From NCBI RefSeq assembly GCF_028368975.1, contig NZ_JAQNDM010000002.1:5264425-5328424 (forward strand): 64,000 bases of DNA, read 5' to 3'. The notes beneath the pieces were generated by a model. It worked only from the letters and a program-made list of their open reading frames with translations, searched no databases and was not told the origin of the DNA. Source of the stretch: Stigmatella ashevillena. Its GTDB lineage: Bacteria; Myxococcota; Myxococcia; Myxococcales; Myxococcaceae. Below are positions 18,511-27,983 of the stretch, one piece after another; the stretch's first letter is position 1; the number at the start of each line of letters is the position of its first letter. The position numbers and the translations under genes were made by a program.

Positions 18511-19424
18511 ACAGGCGCGCCCTCATTGGCGTCTGCGCGGGCATACTCCTTGCGCTTCCCTTCATGCTTCTGCTGGGAGGACTCCTCCAAACTCATCTCT
18601 TCCCCGCGGCCTCCCCAGGGACGCGCATCAGCCCGATGCTCGACATCGAGCAGCGCGCACGGCTGATGACATACGGTCGGCCCTGCGAGTCGAGTGCCTC
18701 GTGTGATCCACCCCTGGGCTGCCTGTATGAATTCCGGTATGGGCAGGCGTCCTGCACCGATAGCCAGTGCACTGCGGATGCACAGTGTCCGACAGGACAA
18801 GTCTGCGGCACACTTGCCACGGAGGAACAAGGGCCGCTCGTGCGCCTTTGCATTCCCGTGGGGATGCGGCAGGAAGGCGAGAGCTGTTTCCGAGTTCCAG
18901 CAGACCAGCAAGGCGCTTGTGCAGCAGAACTTCTGTGTGGTGGCAGGGACCACTGGTGCTCCCGCCCATGCCGCTTGGGCACTCCGGCAGCGTGTCCAGA
19001 AGGCTTCTTCTGCGCGGACACCACTCCTCAATCCCTGTGTCTGCCCACCTGCGAGAAACAAGGCTGCCCCCCAGGCGAGCAATGCATCCGATTCGATGAA
19101 GGCGCATCCATCTGCGCACGTGTCCATGGCACCAACTGCCAACAATCCCCTTGTCCCGAAGGCCAGCGATGCACCGTGCGCACAGACCCACCACAGCCAG
19201 GCAAAGCGTGGATGCGCTGCGTCGCGGAGTGCGGCCAGAACCATTCCCCCTGCGCCGATGGGATGATTTGTGATGACTGGCAGTGCGTTCCTGGCTGCGA
19301 TCCTCAGGGGCCCGTCGTCTGCGACGAGGGGTTCCGGTGTCGGCAGCCCTGGCCAGACGCTCCTTTTGCCTGTCACCCGGATTGGGAGCTGACCGGCTCC
19401 TCGCCCCACTCACCCATTCCGTGA
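18507..19424 (+). CDS. Cys-rich exported or membrane-anchored protein (paralogue of 55801-56919)
   Basis: About 305 residues from the GTG at 18507, whose GTGA overlaps the upstream stop; an in-frame ATG at 18489 is the alternative. A signal anchor (ALIGVCAGILLALPFMLLLGGLL) is followed by repeated disulfide-type modules: CESSASCDPPLGC, CTADAQCPTGQVC, CEKQGCPPGEQC, CQQSPCPEGQRC. The segment RLCIPVGMRQEGESC matches RRCVPAGMRHEGEPC in the second copy. It is probably extracellular and stabilised by disulfides; no function is known. The 3' end overlaps the convergent oxidoreductase gene by 15 bp. Confidence 0.75.
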   Translation: MNRRALIGVCAGILLALPFMLLLGGLLQTHLFPAASPGTRISPMLDIEQRARLMTYGRPCESSASCDPPLGCLYEFRYGQASCTDSQCTADAQCPTGQVCGTLATEEQGPLVRLCIPVGMRQEGESCFRVPADQQGACAAELLCGGRDHWCSRPCRLGTPAACPEGFFCADTTPQSLCLPTCEKQGCPPGEQCIRFDEGASICARVHGTNCQQSPCPEGQRCTVRTDPPQPGKAWMRCVAECGQNHSPCADGMICDDWQCVPGCDPQGPVVCDEGFRCRQPWPDAPFACHPDWELTGSSPHSPIP

Positions 19425-21596
19425 GACCGGCGCCCGCGTGACCCGCACCGGCACCCCGCTGAACGCGGCATTTCCACTGAGCGCGTCCACCCGCTGCTCG
19501 TCCGTGAGATCATTGAGGCTCGCGCCCGCGTGCTCCGCCGCCACCGTGAGCCGTGTCCCGTTGCGCCCGTGCCCATAGCCGTGCGGCAGGCTCACCACGC
19601 CCTGCATCACCTCGTCCGTCACCACCACCGGTACGGACACCTCCCCCACCCGCGATGTCACCACAGCCTCGTCCCCCTCTCCCAGTCCTGCCGCCTTCGC
19701 GTCCTCAGGGTGGATCATCAGCGTGCAGCGCGCCTTCCCCGTCATCAACTTGGGCACGTTGTGCATCCACGAGTTGTTGTCCCTCAGGTGCCTCCGGCCG
19801 ATCAGCAGCAGTTCGCCCTGCCCTGGCACCACCGCCCCTTCCAGCATCTCCCGCAGCCGCTTCACGTCCTCCACGAACGGCGCTGGCGCCAGATGGATGC
19901 GGCGGTCCTTCGTCTGCAACCGGCCCGGCAGGCTCGGCTTCAGCGGCCCCAGGTCCACCCCGTGCGGCGCCCGCCGGAGTGCTGACAAGCTCAGGCTCCC
20001 GCGCAGTCCCCGCGCGCGCAGCCCATACGGCCCCGTGCGCAGTCCCATCTCCAGGATGCCCTCCGGCCCCATCCGCCGCAGCGCCTGGTACGCCAGCTCT
20101 CCCTTCAGGCGCCGGCCTTTACGAAGCACCTCCAGCCGGTGCTGAAGCTCCTGGAGAATTCGCCAGTCGTGCATCGCTCGGGGCCCCGGGTCGAACAGCG
20201 GAGGCGCGTACCGGGCGGTGTTCCTCACGGCGAACACGTGGAACACCACGTCGTACTGGCTCCGCTCCAGGGCCGTGGGGGGCGGCAAGATGAAGTGCGC
20301 GTGCCGCGTCGTCTCGTTGAGGTAGGGATCCAGGCACACCATGAAGTCCAGCGACGCCAGCGCCTGCTCCAACCTTCCCCCGTTGGGCGTGGAGAGCACC
20401 GGGTTGCCCGCCACCGTCACCAGCGCGCGAATCTGGCCTTCGCCCCCGGTGAGAATCTCATCGGCCATCGTGGCCACGGGCAGCTCTCCCGAGAACTCAG
20501 GCAGCCCCCGCACCCGGCTCTTCCACCGGCCAAAGCCGCCCCGGCCCATCCTCATTGCCTGAACCCCTCCCACCACATCGAACGCGGGACGGGTGAACAG
20601 CGCCCCGCCCACGCGGTCGAAGTTGCCGCTCACGATGTTCAGGGTGTTGATGAGCCACTGGCACAACCCGCCGAAGGCCTGGGTGGACACCCCCATGCGT
20701 CCGTAGCAGACCGCCGTCTCCGCGCGGGCGAAGGCCTCCGCCACCCGGCGGATGTCTTCCGCCGGTACACCCGTGGCCCCCGCCACCCGCTCCGGCGGGA
20801 AGTCCGCGGCCAGGGCGCGCACCGCCTCCAGCCCTTCGGTCATCCCCTCCAGGCGTCCCAGCCGGGGCGCCTTCAGCACCTCATGGAGCACCGCGAACAG
20901 AAACAGGGCATCGGTGCCAGGACGGATGAAGAGGTGCTCGTCCGCGATGTTCGCCGTCTCCGTCCGCCGCGGATCCACCACCACCACCTTCCCCCCCCGC
21001 TGCTGAATGGCGCGAAGCCGCGTCCGCACGTCCGGCGCCGTCATCAGGCTGCCATTGGAGGCCAGCGGGTTGGCACCCAGCATGAGCAGGTACTGGGTGT
21101 GGTCCAGGTCCGGAATCGGAATGAGCAACTGGTGGCCAAACATCAAGTGCGAGGCCAGCTGGTGCGGGAGCTGATCCATGGAGGTGGCGCTGTACTTGTT
21201 GCGCGAGCCCAAGGCGCGCAGGAAGCCCGGCACGAAGAGCAGCACCCCCGTGTTGTGCGAGCCCGGGTTGCCCAGGTACGTGGCCACCGACTCCCGGCCG
21301 TGCGCCTGCTGCGTCTCGTAGAGCCGCCGCGCCACCTCGTCCAACGCCTCCTCCCAGGAGACCTGCTCCCAGCCGCTCGCGGTGCGCTTCAACGGATGGC
21401 GCAGCCGATCCGGATCCTCGTGCAAGTCCTTGAGCGCCACCGCCTTGGGGCAGATGTGTCCCCGGCTCAAAGGGTCCTCGGTGTCCCCCCGGATGGAGGT
21501 GATGCGGCCCCCTTCCACATCGATGCGAATCCCACACATGGCCTCACAAAGGTTGCATGCACGAAAGTGGGTCATCGTTCCGGAGGTAGGCGCCAT
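19410..21596 (-). CDS. Molybdopterin-dependent oxidoreductase with one [4Fe-4S] cluster
   Basis: 728 residues. The N-terminal cluster motif is Cys14, Cys17, Cys21, Cys49 (CNLCEAMC then GHICPK). The molybdopterin domains follow (YLGNPGSHNTGVLLF, LMLGANPLASNGSLM, VVVDPRRTETA), and the C-terminal dinucleotide-binding domain contains LLIGRRHLRDNNSWMHN and SLPHGYGH. The enzyme belongs to the formate dehydrogenase/DMSO reductase superfamily, but the substrate cannot be told. No Tat signal is visible, so it is probably cytoplasmic. An internal ATG at 21575, next to the Cys motif, is an alternative start. Cofactor-type genes (XdhC, MobA-like) lie 8 kb away. Confidence 0.88.
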   Translation of the reverse strand: MAPTSGTMTHFRACNLCEAMCGIRIDVEGGRITSIRGDTEDPLSRGHICPKAVALKDLHEDPDRLRHPLKRTASGWEQVSWEEALDEVARRLYETQQAHGRESVATYLGNPGSHNTGVLLFVPGFLRALGSRNKYSATSMDQLPHQLASHLMFGHQLLIPIPDLDHTQYLLMLGANPLASNGSLMTAPDVRTRLRAIQQRGGKVVVVDPRRTETANIADEHLFIRPGTDALFLFAVLHEVLKAPRLGRLEGMTEGLEAVRALAADFPPERVAGATGVPAEDIRRVAEAFARAETAVCYGRMGVSTQAFGGLCQWLINTLNIVSGNFDRVGGALFTRPAFDVVGGVQAMRMGRGGFGRWKSRVRGLPEFSGELPVATMADEILTGGEGQIRALVTVAGNPVLSTPNGGRLEQALASLDFMVCLDPYLNETTRHAHFILPPPTALERSQYDVVFHVFAVRNTARYAPPLFDPGPRAMHDWRILQELQHRLEVLRKGRRLKGELAYQALRRMGPEGILEMGLRTGPYGLRARGLRGSLSLSALRRAPHGVDLGPLKPSLPGRLQTKDRRIHLAPAPFVEDVKRLREMLEGAVVPGQGELLLIGRRHLRDNNSWMHNVPKLMTGKARCTLMIHPEDAKAAGLGEGDEAVVTSRVGEVSVPVVVTDEVMQGVVSLPHGYGHGRNGTRLTVAAEHAGASLNDLTDEQRVDALSGNAAFSGVPVRVTRAPVSRNG

Positions 21597-21682
21597 GTGC
21601 CGGAGCCTACCCCCGCGCGTGGGCTCCCTGAAAAGAGGCTAGAGTCGACACTCCCGCATTCGAGTCATCCCGGGGGTATTTG

Positions 21683-24292
21683 ATGCCGCATCGACTGAGC
21701 AAAACCCACATTCTGATCGCCGCGCTGTTGCTGGGGGTGGCGTGCTCGCCTTCGACCGCGCCCGAGGCGCCGCTTGGCGCGGCTCGCTTCGTGGTCGCCA
21801 CGCACCAGGCCCTCACGCCGGAGGAAGTCACGCGTGTGGAAGTCACCGTGCAAGCCGAGGACGTTCCCCCCATTCTGTTGCCCCTGGTGAAGGAAGGAGA
21901 AGTCTGGGTCGGTCTGCTGAGCGCGGTGCGTGCTGGCGCGGGCCGCAGCTTCCGCGCCGAGGCCTTTGATGTCACGGGCCTCAAGCGCTACGAGGGCCAG
22001 CTCTCCGGCGTCACCATCGTCGAGGGAGAGACCGTCCAGGTGAGCATCCTCGCCCAGGAGGTCCAGCGGCCCGTTCCCTTCGAGAATGAGTCCCCGCTCA
22101 TCGACTCGCTCGTCGTCTCGCGGCCCACGGTGCAGCCCGGCGGCACGGTGACCGTCCGCGCCGCCGCGCATGACCCCAACCCGGGAGACACCGTCACCGT
22201 GGCGTGGACCGCCACGGGAGGCTCCTTCGGCACACCCTCGGCCCTCGAGTCCACCTGGACGGCCCCCGCCACGCAGGGCAGTGTGACGCTGACCCTCACC
22301 GTGACGGATGCCCGCGGCGCCGCGTCCACCCTCAGCTTCACCCTCCAGGTCGAGGAGAGCACCACGGTGGGAGAGGGCAGCGCCGATGTCACCGTGCACT
22401 TCAACACCTGGCCTCGCGTCAACGCCCTGAGCGCCGTGCCCGCCCAGGTGCGCCCGAACCAGCCGCTCACCGTCACCGCGCTCGCCGAGGACGTGGACGC
22501 CGCGGCCGGGACGCTCGCCTACGCCTGGACGGCGAGCTGTGCCGGCACCTGGAGTTCCTCCCAATCGCGGGTGGCCCAGTTCACCCCCACCGCACAGCCC
22601 GCGCAGACCACCTGCAACAACTGCCAGCTCACCGTCACCGTCTCGGACGGACAGGGCGGCGCCACCACGGGCAAGCTGGGCATCTGCGTGGGCCAGCCCC
22701 CGGTGCTCCAGTTCCTGCCCTACATCGAGAGCAGCTCTCAGTCGGCGGCCACCATGGGCCCAGGCGACTTGGTGACCTTCCGGGTGAAGGGCGCCGACGC
22801 GAACCAGCAGTCCCTGAGCTTCGCCTGGACGGGCCCGGGCGTGCTCAGCGCCCCGACCACTCCCGAAGCCAACACGAGCGAGATCCTCTGGACGGCCCCC
22901 TCGTGTCTGCCCGCGGCCCCCCACGGCGTGACGGTGACGGTGACCAACACCTCGGGGCTCTCCGGCGTCCAGCGCCTCCCCTTCCAGTGGACGGGCCCCA
23001 CCTGCAGCCAGGCGCCGTGCGCCTTCTCCATCGCCCCGGCGCAGAAGGCGCTCTTGCTGAGCAACCACTGCCTGGTGGACGCACCCGTGTTCATCCCCGA
23101 GGGCTTCCGCTTCGAGGGAACGGGACACTCGCTCACGGCGGTGGATCCGCCGGGTGGCTACTTCCAGGGCGCGGTGCTCCGCAACCGCGGCAGTGAGGCC
23201 CACGTCCGCTCCGTCACCGTGAAAGCGCAGGGGCTCAGGGACATTTGCTACAATGGAGCTCAGCGGTTGCGCGGCATCCTCTTCGAGGACGCTTCGGGCA
23301 CCATCACCAGCACCCAGGTGCTGAACATCCGCAAGGCCGAAGGGGCGAGCGGGTGCCAGGAAGGAACGGGCATCGAGGTGCTCGCCACCGGTGCCCGCAC
23401 CTCCCGCCCCTTCGTGGACGTCACCCAGAACCAGGTCTCGGGCCACCAGAAGACGGGCATCGCCGCGACGGGGCCAGTGGACGTCATCATCGCCGGCAAC
23501 ACCGTGGAGGGCCGAGGCCCGCAGAACCAGATCGTCCAGCAGGGCATCCACCTCAAGCTGGGGGCCCAAGGCGCGGTGCTGTACAACCAGGTCAATGGCC
23601 ATGCCTATGGCGGCTCGGATGACATCGCCCCCGGCATCCTGGTGACCGGCGGCGGCTATTACGGCGGTCCCCTTTGCGAGGGGCTCAACATCGAGGGCAA
23701 CACGCTGGTGGGCAATGATCTCGGCATCTACCTCTCCCAGCTCGAAGCGAACGGCAACGCGCCCGCGACCCCCACGCGCATCCGGGTGGCCTTCAACACG
23801 CTGAGCCACGCCAGCGTGACCAACGGGTACGTCTACCAGGCCGCCATCGCGGACTCGGGGACCGGGAACATCATCACCTCCAACAGCATCTCGGGCGCTG
23901 GGTACAACCCCGCCACGGTGCCGGGGGCCACCTTCGCCGTGGACGTGCTGGCGACCGCCGCCTCGCGGCTGGCGTTCCTCACCGAGCCCCAGTCCGTGCC
24001 TGTGGGCGCATGCTCGGGGAGCCTCACCGTGCAGAGCCAAGATGCGGCGGGCAACCTGTCCGTCCCTGCTCCGGCCACCGCGTCCCTCGCCGCCTCGGGC
24101 GCGGCGGCCTCGGGGGTCACCTTCCACACCGACGCCACGTGCACGGGCGCACCAGTAACGGCGCTGAGCCTGAGCAACCCCCACGCGGAGGCGACGTTCT
24201 ACTTCAAGGGCTCGCAGACCGGCACGGTGGGGGTGAGCGTCACCCTGGGCGCGCTCACGGCCACCCAGTACCACGGCCTCTTCATCCCCTAA
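21683..24292 (+). CDS. Lipoprotein with Ig/PKD-like domains and a right-handed beta-helix
   Basis: 869 residues from the ATG at 21683, with a G-run 7 nt upstream. The lipobox is LLLGVAC. Residues 115-400 hold several Ig/PKD-like repeats (PGGTVTVRAAAHDPNPGDTV and AWTATGGSF types). Residues 410-780 form the expected parallel beta-helix, with recurring N-rich turns such as VDVIIAGNTVEGRG, LNIEGNTLVGNDLGIYL and GNIITSNSISG. The C-terminus has a bacterial Ig-like segment (LTVQSQDAAGN). Such architecture fits a surface polysaccharide-binding or carbohydrate-lyase-like protein, but no catalytic residues can be assigned. It starts 86 bp from the divergent oxidoreductase gene. Confidence 0.8.
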   Translation: MPHRLSKTHILIAALLLGVACSPSTAPEAPLGAARFVVATHQALTPEEVTRVEVTVQAEDVPPILLPLVKEGEVWVGLLSAVRAGAGRSFRAEAFDVTGLKRYEGQLSGVTIVEGETVQVSILAQEVQRPVPFENESPLIDSLVVSRPTVQPGGTVTVRAAAHDPNPGDTVTVAWTATGGSFGTPSALESTWTAPATQGSVTLTLTVTDARGAASTLSFTLQVEESTTVGEGSADVTVHFNTWPRVNALSAVPAQVRPNQPLTVTALAEDVDAAAGTLAYAWTASCAGTWSSSQSRVAQFTPTAQPAQTTCNNCQLTVTVSDGQGGATTGKLGICVGQPPVLQFLPYIESSSQSAATMGPGDLVTFRVKGADANQQSLSFAWTGPGVLSAPTTPEANTSEILWTAPSCLPAAPHGVTVTVTNTSGLSGVQRLPFQWTGPTCSQAPCAFSIAPAQKALLLSNHCLVDAPVFIPEGFRFEGTGHSLTAVDPPGGYFQGAVLRNRGSEAHVRSVTVKAQGLRDICYNGAQRLRGILFEDASGTITSTQVLNIRKAEGASGCQEGTGIEVLATGARTSRPFVDVTQNQVSGHQKTGIAATGPVDVIIAGNTVEGRGPQNQIVQQGIHLKLGAQGAVLYNQVNGHAYGGSDDIAPGILVTGGGYYGGPLCEGLNIEGNTLVGNDLGIYLSQLEANGNAPATPTRIRVAFNTLSHASVTNGYVYQAAIADSGTGNIITSNSISGAGYNPATVPGATFAVDVLATAASRLAFLTEPQSVPVGACSGSLTVQSQDAAGNLSVPAPATASLAASGAAASGVTFHTDATCTGAPVTALSLSNPHAEATFYFKGSQTGTVGVSVTLGALTATQYHGLFIP

Positions 24293-24303
24293 CGTGGGGG
24301 GGT

Positions 24304-24323
24304 GGGGCGGAAGCATCCGCCCC
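24304..24323. terminator. Perfect 8-bp GC hairpin between convergent genes
   Basis: GGGGCGGA (24304-24311) pairs exactly with TCCGCCCC (24316-24323) around a 4-nt loop. It sits between the beta-helix lipoprotein and trehalase genes and suits termination from both sides. Confidence 0.65.
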
Positions 24324-24329
24324 TGTCAC

Positions 24330-26273
24330 TCAACCGATGGCGCGCAGGGGCTCATTGCCCCGGTGCGGCACATCGCTGGGGCCGGGAAGCGTCTCGGAGG
24401 GGACACCGACATCGAGCAGCTCACGGAGCTGCGCGGGCAGGCCGTCGAGCAGCAGCAGCACCGAGGCATTCGTCCATGCGAAGCCCAGCGTCCGCCCTGT
24501 CCGGGGAGCGAGGTAGGCGCCGCGGTCCGCCCCCTGGTTGCCGTACTCGACGGCGACATCCGCCGAGCGGCGCACCACGTCGTACTTCTCCTTGATGAGG
24601 CCGTTGTGCTCACCCGCGGTGTCCAGAACCATGGACAGCCAGCGGTAGGCCACCAGGTCCGCCTCGGCGTCGAAGCCGTACCGGCGCAGCCCCTCCACGG
24701 CGATGATCTGATGGGGCGCCCAGCCAAAGGGCCAGTCCCACTGCAAGTCCTCTCCGCCCGCGGCCTCGCGCGAGGGACGGCTCGTGGCGGACAGCCCGCC
24801 CGCCTGGAGGAAGCGCGGAATCGCGGCGGCCACGGCGGCGGCCTCCTTGCGCGAGGCCCAGCCCGTCCACAGCGGATAGAAGGTGGCCACGGACTCGTAG
24901 GCCGAGCGCTTCCCGGCGACGAAGTCGTGGTCGAAGAACATCCCCTTCGCCTCGTCCCAGAAGCGCGAGCGCATGGTCCGCGCCCGGGCACGGGCCGCCT
25001 TCTCATACGACGCGGCCCGGAGCGAGTTCTCCCCCTCCAGCAGGCGGAGGATGTGCGCCAGGTCCTGCTCGTACTGGAAGAGCAGCGAGTTGAGGCACAC
25101 CGGCTCGTGGTGGTGGGTGGCCGCGCCGAAGCGGTGGCACATGTCCCAGCCACTCTCGCGGATGGCCCGGTCATGCCGGTGAAACTCGGCGCTGTTCGGG
25201 CGCGGATCCTCGTAGAAGGCGGACAGGTCCTCGGCGTCGGGGCCCTCGGCATCGTCCTTGAATCGAGACAGCCCGCTGGGCGTGCCCCGGGGACCCGTGC
25301 GGAACACCGTCTCCAGCTCCTTCATGGCCATCTTCGCCACGCGCTGGAGCATCTTCCGGTCCGGCCGCACCTCATGCAGCTCCAGCGCCAGCCGAGGCAT
25401 CAGCGGAGGCTGCGTCCGTGACAGGTGGTAGCTGAGGTTGGAGTTGGAAATCTTCCCGTAGTGCTCGATGGCGTAGAGCTGGTTCTCGAGCATGTCGCGC
25501 GCCAGCTCCGGGCGACCGGAGGCCAGCGCCCCGCGCCCGTTGAAGTAGCTGTCCCAGCCGAACATCTGCACGAACCGTCCCCCCGGGACGATGTACGGGC
25601 GCGGAAGGTAGGCCATGCCCGGCTCGCGCATGAGCCGCACCCAGTCCGCTTGCGTCTTCGGCGGGGACAGCGGCACCACGTCCAGGCCCGTGCGCACCGC
25701 CTGGGAGCGCAGCTTCTTGAGCGCCTTGCGGTCCGCCGCGGGCACGTACACGCGCCGCCGACCGTCCGGGCTCTTCACCGGCATCACCTTCAGCGCCGCC
25801 TCCAGCTCCTCCACGCGGTCCGAGCGCCGGACGAGCCCCTCCCACCCTTGATCAATCATCCGCCGCAGCGCCGCGGTGCGCCGCTCCAGCAGCCGGGTGG
25901 CGGGAAGTCCGGGCAGCTCACCGCGCCCCTGGAGGATCTCCTCGGCCAGCACGTCCGCGGCGTGCGACAGCCGCTCCGCGCCGGACAGCTCCAGGCGCAC
26001 GCCCGGGCCCAGCAGGAAGTCCACCGCGAAGCGCAGGTTGCTCGAGCGCGCGCGCTCGGCATCCTTGGCGGTGATGCGCCCATCCCGATCGAGATCCAAC
26101 GCCATCAACACCTCGTACGCCAGGCGCGCCGTGAACGGGCTGGGCGACAAAGGGCTGGGTGTGGGCATGGCGAGCGCCCCAGGGGCGCGGCCAGGCTCGA
26201 CGGAGAGGGCAGACACAGGCGCTGCCCCCAGCGAGTGGGACAGCCAAGAACGAGACGGAGGGAAAGACGACAT
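24330..26273 (-). CDS. Alpha,alpha-trehalase, glycoside hydrolase family 37, with an EF-hand-like loop
   Basis: 647 residues from the ATG at 26273, which follows GAGGTGA by 7 nt; an in-frame GTG at 26303 has no such site. Both GH37 signatures are visible: PGGRFVQMFGWDSYF (about 230-244) and QWDWPFGWAP in the C-terminal third. This identifies an inverting trehalase that splits trehalose into two glucoses. Residues 60-71 (DLDRDGRITAKD) match an EF-hand calcium loop, which is unusual in GH37. No clear signal peptide is seen. It lies 116 bp downstream of the GH18-like gene on the same strand, so the two may form a carbohydrate unit. Confidence 0.88.
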   Translation of the reverse strand: MSSFPPSRSWLSHSLGAAPVSALSVEPGRAPGALAMPTPSPLSPSPFTARLAYEVLMALDLDRDGRITAKDAERARSSNLRFAVDFLLGPGVRLELSGAERLSHAADVLAEEILQGRGELPGLPATRLLERRTAALRRMIDQGWEGLVRRSDRVEELEAALKVMPVKSPDGRRRVYVPAADRKALKKLRSQAVRTGLDVVPLSPPKTQADWVRLMREPGMAYLPRPYIVPGGRFVQMFGWDSYFNGRGALASGRPELARDMLENQLYAIEHYGKISNSNLSYHLSRTQPPLMPRLALELHEVRPDRKMLQRVAKMAMKELETVFRTGPRGTPSGLSRFKDDAEGPDAEDLSAFYEDPRPNSAEFHRHDRAIRESGWDMCHRFGAATHHHEPVCLNSLLFQYEQDLAHILRLLEGENSLRAASYEKAARARARTMRSRFWDEAKGMFFDHDFVAGKRSAYESVATFYPLWTGWASRKEAAAVAAAIPRFLQAGGLSATSRPSREAAGGEDLQWDWPFGWAPHQIIAVEGLRRYGFDAEADLVAYRWLSMVLDTAGEHNGLIKEKYDVVRRSADVAVEYGNQGADRGAYLAPRTGRTLGFAWTNASVLLLLDGLPAQLRELLDVGVPSETLPGPSDVPHRGNEPLRAIG

Positions 26274-26389
26274 CCGGGAATCACCTCGCGCAACGGCTTT
26301 CACCGTACACGAGTTTCCCCATTCCTCATCACTGGCTTCGCGCGTTCTCTCGCAGGCCTTCTATTGCTCCGAACCCCAAATATTGGGAC

Positions 26390-27829
26390 TCAAATTGTTC
26401 CACCGCCACGGGCCTTCCGTTCCAGTGCCGCGGCGGCCTCGAGCAATCCCAGTGCATGCCGGACGGGCTCATGGAGCGGGGAGCCTTTGAAGGGAATCCT
26501 CTCACCCGGTGGCACGCCCTGGAGGCCCCCAGGCTTTCGCGGCTCGGAGGCCGCGAGGAGCTTGGCGAAGCCAAACCCCTGGAGGCGGTCGCGCGCCGCA
26601 TCTGCTCCTGACAGACACCCCAGGTTCTTCTCCCGCGCGAGGCCCACCCACCGCCGCAGTTGCTCCAGGGCCGCGGCCTTGCTCGGAGGAGACGGATCGA
26701 GCATCAGGCACACGCCCATGCGCCGCCACACCTTCTGTGCCTCCCACTTCGGGAACGCCTGCGAGAGGTGCCGGTGCATGCCCTGCAAGGCCCTCAAGAA
26801 CCCCTCATCGGCCTCAGGGGGAGACGTCTGGCCCCAGGCCTTTACCCGGCCGTTGATCAGCGACGGCTCGATGCCGGACCGGGACAGTGCGCGGAGGAAC
26901 CGGATGCCCGCCTCATGGAAGCCCTCGGGCGCGCCGGGAGCGCCCTCCACCGGCAGGGTGTAGGAGACCTTCAGCTCCGGGCGCGCGTCACGCAGCAGCG
27001 AGAGGGCCGCGAGGTGCCGCGCCGGGCCCGCGGTCCCTTCGAGAAAGCCCACCTCGAAGGCGAAGTCGAGGTGCCGCACCCCCTGGTGGCGGAGAATCGC
27101 CTCGTAGAGGGCGGCGATCTTCTGCACGTCGGTCTCCTCGGCTTCGAGCGGCACGCTCGAGGCACCACCGAAGGACAGGATGGCGGTGCCCCCTCGGGCC
27201 TGGAACGCCTGGAGGTCCACCCGGTTGTAGGGGGACACGGCGGCGTCGCCCGAATGCTCCCGCGCGTCTTCCGAATCGGTCACCGACATGCGGCCGCCCC
27301 AGTACACCTTCTTGTCCCCTTGGGGGATGGCCCCCAGAGACCCGAGGAAGAAGCCCTCCAGCCCGGACTCGGCTTGATAGGTGGCGCACTTCGGGGTGGG
27401 CCAGGCGGTGAGGTCCACGAACAGGGCCCGCGGCACATCCCAATCACCGGGCTCCGGCGATGGCTTCGCCGCCCGCGATTCCCGCTCCCGCGCCGGATCC
27501 GCGCAGAGGCCATTGACCTTGAACCCATGGGGAAGCGGCCCCAGCGCCTTGCCGTTTCCCCTGACGCCCACCGTGAACTCCTGCGACTCGCCGTCCAGGA
27601 GCCTGCGCTTCTCGGCCACCAGGCGGCCTTCGAGGGTGGTGCCCTTCTGGACCCAGTCGAGTCCGTAGCCAGGGTTGACCTGCTGATCCAAGGCGATCTC
27701 GAAGGCAATTACCGGGTTGTCCAGCACCGCGCCGGAGACGTTGGTCACCGTGACCTTGAACTGCGACCACCACAGGTTCCCCCCCGGCAACCACTCGGCG
27801 CGGGCAACGACGCGTTCTTTTCCGATCAT
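26390..27829 (-). CDS. GH18-like (chitinase-like) protein with an N-terminal carbohydrate-binding domain and altered catalytic motif
   Basis: 479 residues from the ATG at 27829, behind GAGAGG; the ATG at 27883 lacks a ribosome-binding site. Residues 8-105 resemble a family 2-type carbohydrate-binding domain (LPGGNLWWSQFKVTVTNVSG, then NPGYGLDWVQ). The rest fits a GH18 barrel with SFGGA (the SxGG strand) at about 219-223. The catalytic DxxDxDxE position reads RHLDFAFE (Asp255, Ala257, Glu259), so two of the three acidic partners are missing. No signal peptide is visible. It may bind chitin-like glycans without normal hydrolysis. It is divergent from the xdhC gene. Confidence 0.72.
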   Translation of the reverse strand: MIGKERVVARAEWLPGGNLWWSQFKVTVTNVSGAVLDNPVIAFEIALDQQVNPGYGLDWVQKGTTLEGRLVAEKRRLLDGESQEFTVGVRGNGKALGPLPHGFKVNGLCADPARERESRAAKPSPEPGDWDVPRALFVDLTAWPTPKCATYQAESGLEGFFLGSLGAIPQGDKKVYWGGRMSVTDSEDAREHSGDAAVSPYNRVDLQAFQARGGTAILSFGGASSVPLEAEETDVQKIAALYEAILRHQGVRHLDFAFEVGFLEGTAGPARHLAALSLLRDARPELKVSYTLPVEGAPGAPEGFHEAGIRFLRALSRSGIEPSLINGRVKAWGQTSPPEADEGFLRALQGMHRHLSQAFPKWEAQKVWRRMGVCLMLDPSPPSKAAALEQLRRWVGLAREKNLGCLSGADAARDRLQGFGFAKLLAASEPRKPGGLQGVPPGERIPFKGSPLHEPVRHALGLLEAAAALERKARGGGTI

Positions 27830-27983
27830 CCGCTCTTGCCTCTCATCCCAGGTTTTCGTTCCCAAGGGCTGGCGTTGTGGCATGAGCGGGGAGCAGGAGG
27901 GATTGTCCGGCCGCCAGGGCCCACTGTTGGGCGCGCATCACCCGGCGTAGACTTCGCTTTCGCATTTCCTCCAGGGAGAACTC

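Noticed and set aside
21665-24316. Long minus-strand open frame (883 codons) opposite the beta-helix lipoprotein
   Set aside because: Composition is Arg/Gly/His-rich without motifs; the plus-strand frame has a signal peptide and recognisable domains.
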